The notes under the pieces: model-generated | What the model was told of the DNA's origin: nothing | What the model saw: the letters and a program-made list of their open reading frames with translations, nothing else | Databases searched by the model: none | Made by a program: the position numbers and the translations under genes | In this document: positions 56,739 to 64,000 of the stretch, one piece after another | Numbering within the stretch: position 1 is the stretch's first letter | How the letters are laid out: every line of letters begins with the position of its first letter | Assembly: GCA_026214975.1 (NCBI GenBank) | Contig: JAOBSW010000955.1 | Location: 62,001 to 126,000, forward strand | Direction: 5' to 3' | DNA from: Gentiana macrophylla | Taxonomy: Eukaryota; Streptophyta; Magnoliopsida; Gentianales; Gentianaceae | DNA length: 64,000 bases

Positions 56739-56831
56739 AGGTCAGACTCGGACAAATTCAAAAGTTGTAGGATAGACTAACTGAGATCCGTAGGTCGGAC
56801 TCAGTCAAATTCAAAAGTCTGCAAGACAAAC

Positions 56832-58222
56832 TGTTAGGAACATTTTATTGTTTTGATGATGGCCATAATAGCGGTTATAGAAATGATGAAAAAAGTTTTA
56901 AACAAGTTAGTAATATTTCTATAGGTCTTATTTAGATTCTGACATGTTGTATAAGTTCAGTTAGACAAGCATTGTACTAGATTGTTAAAACGTCTCAATA
57001 AAGACAATGAATCATCTCAGTGAAGACAACCAAGGAACCAACAGAGTAACCGTGAAGACCTATGGACTGGTTTACAACCCAGGAAGTCTATGATGACGTT
57101 GGGTAAGTCTAAGATATACATTGCAAGTAATTCTTTGAATATGGTGTACACTGATCTCACTCAAATCAAGGATCAATGAAGTAAAAACATGCATTGGACA
57201 TGAACGCTTAATGAAGCCAGAACGAATGAAAGAAAGTAGCAAATGACTATATAAATGATCTACCGGCTGACCTACAAAATAACAATGAAGAGAACCATCA
57301 ATGGTGAAGTAACGGTCAAGGCAGCCAAGTATGTCTAAATTCTGAATTCTACAATATGATTAAATTCGAAGCTCAAGCAATTAATGGAGAATCAGTCAAG
57401 GCCGGATTTTATGATGGACGTATGAAGAAAATCCGGATCACTGAAATTATAGAGAATAAGTCAGGGAAGAATCAAAGAAATAAATCAAGGATTATTCTAT
57501 GCATTTAATAGCCAACGGAAGGAATTTAAAATTCAAGACAAATCAAGGCTATAAACATAAGGCATTGACAGAAGGACAAATGAGACGATAAATTAACGAT
57601 TGAATATCAAGAACACTAAGTACTGAAGCCCTGCCAAATTCACAAGCCTTCACATTTGATTTACATTGTTAAATACATAAAAGATCAACTCAGAATTCAG
57701 AGCTACAAATCTACATCAAGCACTGAGATTGATAAAGCTTTTTCTGAATCTTATTCACATCGGTATCCATCAGTAGAATCAGATCATCTATGTGTGATAG
57801 CTGCTGAAGGATTTGATCCCAAGGAGCAGTGTGGAAGACTGAATCACTAAAGATTTTGGTGTAAATGAGTGATAGTCATTAGATTTTGAAGCTTGTGTAG
57901 CCAAGGATCATCATTCTATTGTATTCGTGAAAGACAATAGTTAATTCCTCCAATCATCACAAGAGAAGAGTGGATTAAGGGATTACACCACCTAAACCAC
58001 TATAAAGTTTTGTGTTATTTACATACAACATTTACATTCTACATTCACATTCAACATTGCTTAAGGTGTCTGAAAATACGTTTTTAGAAGGGTTAATAAT
58101 ATTCCGCTGCACAAAAGCTTTTAATCAGAAAAGTTTTTGTAAATCTTGAAGTTTAAAAATTTTAAACTCAGAATATAGTCATTCACCCACTGACTATATT
58201 TCACCCTTCTCTGAGACCAACA
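56832..58222 (+). repeat. 5' LTR of third SIRE element (1391 bp)
   Basis: Begins TGTTAGGAACATTTTATT and ends GAGACCAACA. A TATAAAC box lies at 57550-57556. It is related to but clearly diverged from the LTRs at 26513 and 37220. The C-run near the end is lost. Confidence 0.88.
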
Positions 58223-58224
58223 AT

Positions 58225-58236
58225 TGTTATCAGAGT
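58225..58236 (+). promoter_or_regulatory. degraded initiator-Met primer binding site
   Basis: TGTTATCAGAGT differs from TGGTATCAGAGC at two positions, two bases after the LTR end. Confidence 0.75.
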
Positions 58237-58366
58237 AGTGTTCTTTGTATCAGAACCTGTTCAGATCTGATTTCTGGTAACATGGAGATTACATATTTTC
58301 AAATAGTGTTTTCAAAACAATCTTGAGTACCATTGTTATTGTTTCACTATAGAGTCTTAAAACATT

Positions 58367-60377
58367 ATGTCGAAAATTCCTGTTTTCAATTTCAAAAATT
58401 TTGATGAATACAAAATAAGAATATAGTCTCACCTTGTAGCCACTCATGAGGAGATGCTGGATGTCATCAATGATGGCCCTATCAAAATAATGACTTTGGA
58501 GACCACATGTCAAGACCTAGGCAAACCTATTGATAAATCAAAGAAGGACTGGACCAAAGTTGACAGAAGAAGAGAAAATCTAGATTTCGTTGCCAAGGAT
58601 ATGATAATCAAGATTCTTGACAGCAATATGTTCATGAGAATCAATGACTGCAAAATTGCAATGCAAATGTGGGACAAACTAGCTCTTGTCAATGAAGGAT
58701 CAGAGGCAATTAAGGAAAACAAATTATCTGTTGCTAAACAAAAATTTGAGAATTACAAAATGAAGACATGAGAATCCATTGATCAAATGCACAACATGTT
58801 TTCGAGTATCATTAGTGAACTGCAACAACTTGGGCATTTTTATCCATAAAATGAAGTATGCCTGAAGATTCTGAGCGGTCTACCAGGAGATGGAAGATCC
58901 TCACCTCAGTACTCAAGAGCACATTAGATCTTGCCAACACAGACAATTCAACACTGATGTCTGAACTAAAAGCATAAGAATTGAACTGAACAATGAAGAT
59001 GGTGCACCAACTTGCGACACAGGGCCAGTGACTCAACCAGCAAAGAGACTTAAGAGCTAAAAAAGAAGATTGCTTTACTAATAAAAAGATTTTATAGATT
59101 CAAGAAAATGCAGTACAAAGGAAGCTCTACATCCAACAATAAGACTTCATCAAGCAAATATTTCAAAAAGAAAAATGATGAACTCAAATGTTTCAACTGC
59201 AACAAGAAAGGACACTTCAAAGCTGATTGTCCAGATGAGAAAGATAAAGATGTTGAAAAGAGAAGATACAAGTCATATGAGAAATTGAAGAGCAAAAAGG
59301 CACTGAAAGCTTAAACAAGTAGTGAAGACAGTGATGCGGCTGAGTCAACTGAAAATGACTCGGATGATAGCAAAGGAACCATGTAAGACAATGACAAATC
59401 TTGTCCATGTCTATTGGAAAAAGGGATTTAAGAAACATAGGTACTGTGTAGTGCATGTTCATCAAATGCATCCACATCTGACACTGCACAATCTTTCATT
59501 TCCCCTCTTGATTCCACAAAGCTTGATTCAAAATCTCATGTGTAGATTTGAAGAAATTCAATCAAATCATTAAATTCTAGAACAAGAATCTAAGAATGTA
59601 TGAAAAGAAAATGAAAGATTAAAGAGAGAACCGGTCATGAAAAAATCTCTCTCTACTATAATGAAACTCACTTTTGCTGTCCAACAAACAACAGATGGTC
59701 AAATATCTGGTGTTGACAAACCAGCGATGAGAACTGACTTAACAGAAGAAAAGGCTTCTGCACCATTATACAAACCCTCAAAAAGGTTTGGATCTAAGTC
59801 TGGTCTTGGTTATAATAGTCAAGATGAAGGTAGAAAAAATGGTCAACACAAGAATGAATCAATGACCAAATCCCGTCCAAAATTCATAAAAGGACAGACC
59901 ACTGTGCCAACCACTCATCCTACAACTGTAAAGCCAAAAACCAATACAGTAAAAAAACATAGTAAATCATCTTACCAGCTTAAAAAAGGCAAAGTATCAC
60001 TGGAAGGTAAAGGCAGAATTTACCCTTCAGAAGATGATTGGAACATGGAACCCCCAAAATACAAGAGAAAACCCTTTCATACAAGACCTGATGTATTTGG
60101 GAAAAGATATAAAAGGCATGGTCCTAAATACAAGAGGAAATATGAAAATAGGTCACCTTATATATATTGGAGAGTAAAACAAAATGCAAATGCACCAAAA
60201 AATAGAGAAAAGTATGAGAATACTTTTAGTAAAACTATTAGAAGCTATTCTACAATGCCTTATACATATGAGGTTGATGACTTCAACCTTTCAAGAAGAA
60301 AATGCTTTGGATATTTACTTGGAGTAGGAGGCATGAATGCTAACATGCATGGACCCAAACAGTATTGGGTACCATAA
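58367..60377 (+). pseudogene. SIRE gag of third element
   Basis: The ATG at 58367 starts a copia gag that hits a stop within about 25 codons. Homology continues: HEEMLDVINDGPIK, then QMWDKLALVNEGSEAIKEN and KQKFENYKMKT to 58768. The zinc knuckle CFNCNKKGHFKADC near 59188-59229 is complete (CX2CX4HX4C). A long basic tail (59637-60377) is open for 246 codons with RFGSKSGLGYNSQDEG, GKGRIYPSEDDWN and MPYTYEVDDFN, ending at the gag-pol joint. There are several stops and shifts between blocks. Confidence 0.85.
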
Positions 60378-60399
60378 ATCGCTTAACTTGTTTTGTAGG

Positions 60400-63130
60400 A
60401 TGTCAAGTACATAGACAGTTGATGTTCCAGACACACGACATGAACTAAATATTGGTTGAAGGAATTCAATGCTTTTGCTGGAACCAAAGTCACCTTTGGA
60501 GGAGAATAAAACCCTTGAAACATGAAGGGGAAGGCTTCTTGATGAAAAACAACTTGAAGATTCAGAATGTGGCATATGTAAACGGATTGAGTTTCAATCT
60601 CCTAAGCATCAGTCAATTCTGTGACAAAGGCTACAACGTTCACTTCAGCAAGAAGGATGCAAGGTGATTCACAGGCAATCCAACACAATTGTACTTGCAA
60701 GAAAAACAGAGGACAACATGTATGTGGTAGATTGGAAGATTGCAAAGGCAGAAACCAGTTTGTTTGTCATGAACAAACAATCACCTAGCTGGATTTCGCA
60801 CAGAAGACTCAACCATCTGAATTTGAAGAAAATTAACAAGCTATCCAAGAACAAACTTGTAGAAGGTCTACCAGAGATCACATTCAAGAAAGAGAGTCTT
60901 TGTGATGTTTGTCAAAAAGGAAAACAGATCAACATCTCTTTCAAATCAAAACCACACCAATCAACAACAAGAGTCTTACAACTTTTTCATATGGACTTAT
61001 TTGGACAAGTCACACTAGTAAGTGTAAGTCGCAAGAAATACACTCTAGTGATGGTTGACGACTTCCCCAAATTCACCTGGACCATTTACATGAACAAGAA
61101 AAGAGAAACACTCAAGAAACTACCTGATATACTCAGAAGACTGCAAAATGAAAAGGAGTTGAAGATCATGAAGATCAGATCATATAGAGGAACTGAATTT
61201 CTAGATGAAGTAATCTAAACCTACTATGAAGAAAATGGATTGCTACATAAACTTTCAGCACCCGGAAAAATCCACAACTAAATGGAGTAGCAGAAAAAAA
61301 AACAAAACTCTCAAGGAGGCTGTCAAAACAATAAAGCAGCAAACACTGAATGTTACACTCAAAACAGATCAATCATCAACAAATTCCATGGCAAAACACC
61401 TAGTGAAGTGTGGAATGGAAGAAACCTAACATAACTGATTTACAAATGTTTGGTGCTAAATGTTTTGTGTTAAATAGATGTCAACTACACACTTTTGATG
61501 AAAAAAAATAGATGAAGCAATTTTCATGGGATATTCAAATACCAGCAAAGCCTGTAGAGTATTGAATAAGAATACCTAGGTTATTGAAGAATCAATTCAT
61601 GCAGTATGTGATGAACCAAACAGAAATGGAGAAGACTTACACACAACAGAAGAAAAAGATGTTCCAAGAGAAGTCTATATGGATGCAAGAGTACCGGCCA
61701 CTATACTAAATACATTTATTGAAGAACAAATTGATGTACAGGTCACCAAACAAGAAAAGTCACCAACCCAAACACTAGAATCTGATGCACAAACACCAAG
61801 TCAAACTCAACTTCAACCTGATTTGAATTGGCTAAGAGATCATCCAAAAGAACAAGTCATTGGAGATATCCATACATGTGTAAGACCAAGAACACAATTG
61901 GAAAGTATGTCAACTTGTTTTTTGTCACAGGTAGAACCAAAGACAATAGATGATGCTATTCAAGATACTGATTGGATCACAGCCAAGCAAGAAGAACTCA
62001 ATGAATTTTAAATAAATGAAGTGTGGGAACTAGTTTGTAGACAAGATGGACGAAGAAGGAGCAATTGTCAGAAACAAAGCAAGATAGGTGGAAAAATGAT
62101 ACTCACAAGAAGAAGGCATAGATTATGATGAAAATTTTGCACCAGTAGCAAGATTAGAAGCAATAATACTATTCCTAGATTTTGCAGCACACAAATATTT
62201 CAAAGTCTATCAAATAGATGTAAAGAGTGCATTCCTAGATGGACTTTTGGAAGAAGAAGTTTATGTGGAACAACCACCTGGTTTTTAGATCAAAGAAAAA
62301 GAAGTCAAGGTCTACAAGCTCAAGAAAGCACTATATGGACTCAAATAGGCACCAAGAGCCTAGTATGAGACACTCTCACAACTTTTCAACAATGGATTCA
62401 GTAAAGGAACCATTGATAAAACACTTTTCAAGCTACAAGATGAATCAAGCACCTTATTGGTTCAAATCTATGTGGATGACATCATATTTGAATCAGAAGA
62501 TGAGAAGCTATGTGAAAATTTTGCACATCAAGTGAAAAGTGAATTCCAAATGACCATGATAGGAGAACTGAACTACTTTATAGGGGTACAAGTAAAACAG
62601 ATGAAATATGGCATTTTCATCAATCAAGCAAAGTATACAAAAGACTTCATCAATGAATATGGTATGGACACCAGTGGGTACAAGAACAATACTTGGATAG
62701 GATTAAAATGGAAAGGATGTTGATAAAAAAATCTATAGAGGGATCATTGGATCTTTACAATATCTTACAGCAAGCAAACCAGATATTTCTTTTGTAGTAA
62801 GAGTGTGTGCAAGATTCTAGTCACAACCTAAGGAATCTCATCTACTTGCAGCCAAAAGAATTATCAAGTATTTGAAGCGTACAATCAATTTAGGGATCTG
62901 GTATCCAAAAGAAGGTGGATTCAAATTAATATAATACTCAAATTCAAACTATGCTGGATGCAAAGTGGATAGGAAAAGCACATCAGGAACTTGTCAGATA
63001 ATAAGAAGCAGACTAGTATCATGGTTTAGAAAGAAACAAAATTCCCTTCAACTTCAACAGTTGAGGCAGAGTACATAGCAGCTGGGAGCTGCTTTGCACA
63101 AGTTTTATGGATAAGAAAACAGCTAAGGTG
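60400..63130 (+). pseudogene. SIRE pol of third element (integrase, reverse transcriptase, partial RNase H)
   Basis: The protease DSG is not legible (60400-60450). Integrase, 60664-61218: WISHRRLNHLN, CDVCQKGK, HMDLFGQV; the second catalytic Asp is replaced (RSYRGTEF where RSD is usual). The Glu block near 61260-61320 is frameshifted. Reverse transcriptase, 61920-62740: VEPKTIDDAIQDTDWIT, a [14 protein letters not shown] [10 protein letters not shown] near 62213 and YVDD at 62469-62480. RNase H: KRTINLGIWYPKEGG and AEYIAAGSCFAQVLWIRKQLR, then cut at 63130. Many TAG/TAA stops are present. Confidence 0.86.
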
Positions 63131-63603
63131 TTAGATATAATTTTGTTTTAATGATGAGTGTCAAACTAGCTGTTATAGGGCAAAGGCAAAAAGATGTCTA
63201 AATTAAATGTATAGGTTTACGAGAGTTTGATATTTGTATAGGTTTGATCAAACAAGAACTGTAAAGGGGTCAGCTGACTTGTCAACAGACTCATCTAGTA
63301 CAGGATTTTCAGTAGAGTGTCTAGGGTTTACTAAAGACTGAATGCTGAGGGTTCAAACTCACTATTGAAGACTGAAGGCTGAGGGTTCAAACTCAGTATT
63401 GAAGACAGAAAGCTAAGGGTTCAGACTTAGTAATGAAGACATAAATTGCAAGGATATGGGAACAGAATTTAGGTAAGCCTGTGATGACCTAAACTGATCA
63501 CATATACCTTGTGTAGAAGGTCATATGGACTATATTTCCTCCATTTAGCATAATTCATGGTATATAAAGGTTTGATTTAGGGTACTATTTAGAGTGTTAT
63601 CAA
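63131..63603 (+). repeat. 5' part of an LTR of another SIRE subfamily
   Basis: Starts TGTTAGATATAATTTTG and shares AACTAGCTGTTATAGG and later phrases with the LTR at 3326-5059 (minus) more than with its neighbour at 56832. It contains three 34-bp tandem units (starts 63336, 63370, 63404) of the type GACTGAAGGCTGAGGG... and a TATATAAAGG box at about 63561. It lacks the ACCAACA end and passes straight into family X sequence. Confidence 0.7.
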
Positions 63604-64000
63604 TGAACAAGCTATGACACTTCTTTAGCTCAATTACCCTTTTCAAGTTGAAAAGTTACATAGTCATTTTTCCTCCGAGATAATGTTCTTACAATGGGAG
63701 ATAGGAATCACCTTTTGCAAGTGCTATGATCTTGTCTTTAGGAAAACACGCACTAATTAATCGATGTTGAAGAATCGTTTATAACAATATGGAACCCCTT
63801 TGCCTTAGTAGCTTATGATGTGTTGCAAATAACTTTTCAGCATTTCTTATTTGTTCTGACACTATCACACAAAAGTACAAGTCTCATATTCGTACTACAA
63901 ATATCACATATCACTTTAAGGCAACTATATCGTCAATGTGAAAGTGAATCCATTTGTTTCAATGAATCTGAAAAAGAAATTATGTTTCTTTGATATTCAA
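63604..64000 (-). mobile_element. family X element, copy D (continues past window)
   Basis: The minus strand aligns with the minus strand of 5124-5510 and with 21500-21920 on the plus strand. Only about 400 bp are in view. It includes the conserved frame and acceptor-like site at 63779-63970. Confidence 0.78.
63779..63967 (-). pseudogene. conserved 63-codon frame of family X, copy D
   Basis: Minus strand, after TTTCTTTTTCAG (complement of CAG at 63968-63970). It is one codon shorter than the other two copies by an in-frame deletion and ends with TAA (63779-63781). It keeps WIH, FVVRI, NAEK, THHK, LLRQ and GSIL. It has three internal TGAs, one at the same place as in copy A. Confidence 0.45.

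Larger units (their letters stand above)
56331..56831 (+). repeat. 53-57-bp tandem repeat in the gypsy element
   Basis: About four to five units of the type GACAGACTAACTAAGATCCG...GGTCGGACTCAG, with starts near 56341, 56397, 56450, 56772 and 56825. The third unit is split by a plastid-type insert (56472-56738), and the last is cut by the SIRE LTR at 56832. Confidence 0.85.
56832..63130 (+). mobile_element. SIRE-type Ty1/copia element, 3'-truncated
   Basis: 5' LTR, degraded primer site, gag and pol in the same order and close in sequence to the element at 26.5 kb. It ends abruptly in the RNase H (after VLWIRKQLR) at 63130, where the LTR of a different SIRE subfamily begins. The extra frame and its own 3' LTR are missing. 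It has more stops than the 26.5-kb copy. It was inserted in the gypsy tandem repeat; the 5 bases before the LTR are CAAAC. Confidence 0.88.

Noticed and set aside
63604..64000. Copy D as the far end of the X element holding copy A
   Set aside because: Both are minus strand but they contain the same part of X, so they are separate copies.

Overview
This window reads as nuclear DNA of a flowering plant, probably a eudicot. It is a gene-poor heterochromatic block made almost entirely of nested LTR retrotransposons, with transferred organelle DNA, tandem repeats and one broken PPR gene. I find no intact host gene, and every coding region seen carries stops or frameshifts. The plant assignment rests on SIRE-type Ty1/copia elements with initiator-Met-tRNA primer sites, Ty3/gypsy gag, an RNase H-bearing LINE, plastid-type genes (ycf2, ndhB, rps7, trnH, trnL, trnS) and a PPR remnant.

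Layout. 1-5059: minus-strand SIRE-type copia element (integrase, protease, gag, 5' LTR) running off the left edge. It is inserted in a copy of a repeat family I call X (5060-10042, minus). 10043-13748: unique-looking DNA with a PPR pseudogene at 12.3-12.8 kb. 13749-15179: a 16/18-bp minisatellite. 15180-17077: a Ty3/gypsy leader and the first half of its gag. 17078-55580: one X element inserted in that gag. Its LTRs are 17078-18905 and 53762-55580, and the 5-bp target duplication CCTTC flanks the whole 38.5 kb. Nested inside X is about 10-11 kb of organelle-type DNA (ycf2, trnH; trnL-ndhB-rps7) with a LINE fragment. That DNA was later invaded by a 12.1-kb SIRE element (26513-38630, duplication GAATG) and a 6.5-kb non-coding tRNA-Asp-primed element (40895-47359, duplication CTACT). 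55581-56831: second half of the gypsy gag, then a 53-57-bp tandem repeat carrying a small plastid trnS insert. 56832-63130: third SIRE element, cut off at its RNase H. 63131-63603: LTR fragment of another SIRE subfamily. 63604-64000: start of another X copy (minus).

Relative age by LTR divergence counted by eye agrees with the nesting: X oldest, then the SIRE element, then the tRNA-Asp element. The most unusual signal is family X. It looks mostly non-coding, but three copies share a 63-64-codon frame directly behind a splice-acceptor-like sequence. Two copies also share a leader of repeated ~180-230-bp modules, most of which carry a short palindrome or a decayed form of it.

Function. There is no operon or pathway here. 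The parts interact as insertion layers, and their edges give a readable order of events. All family assignments come from recognising motifs by eye. No database search was run.
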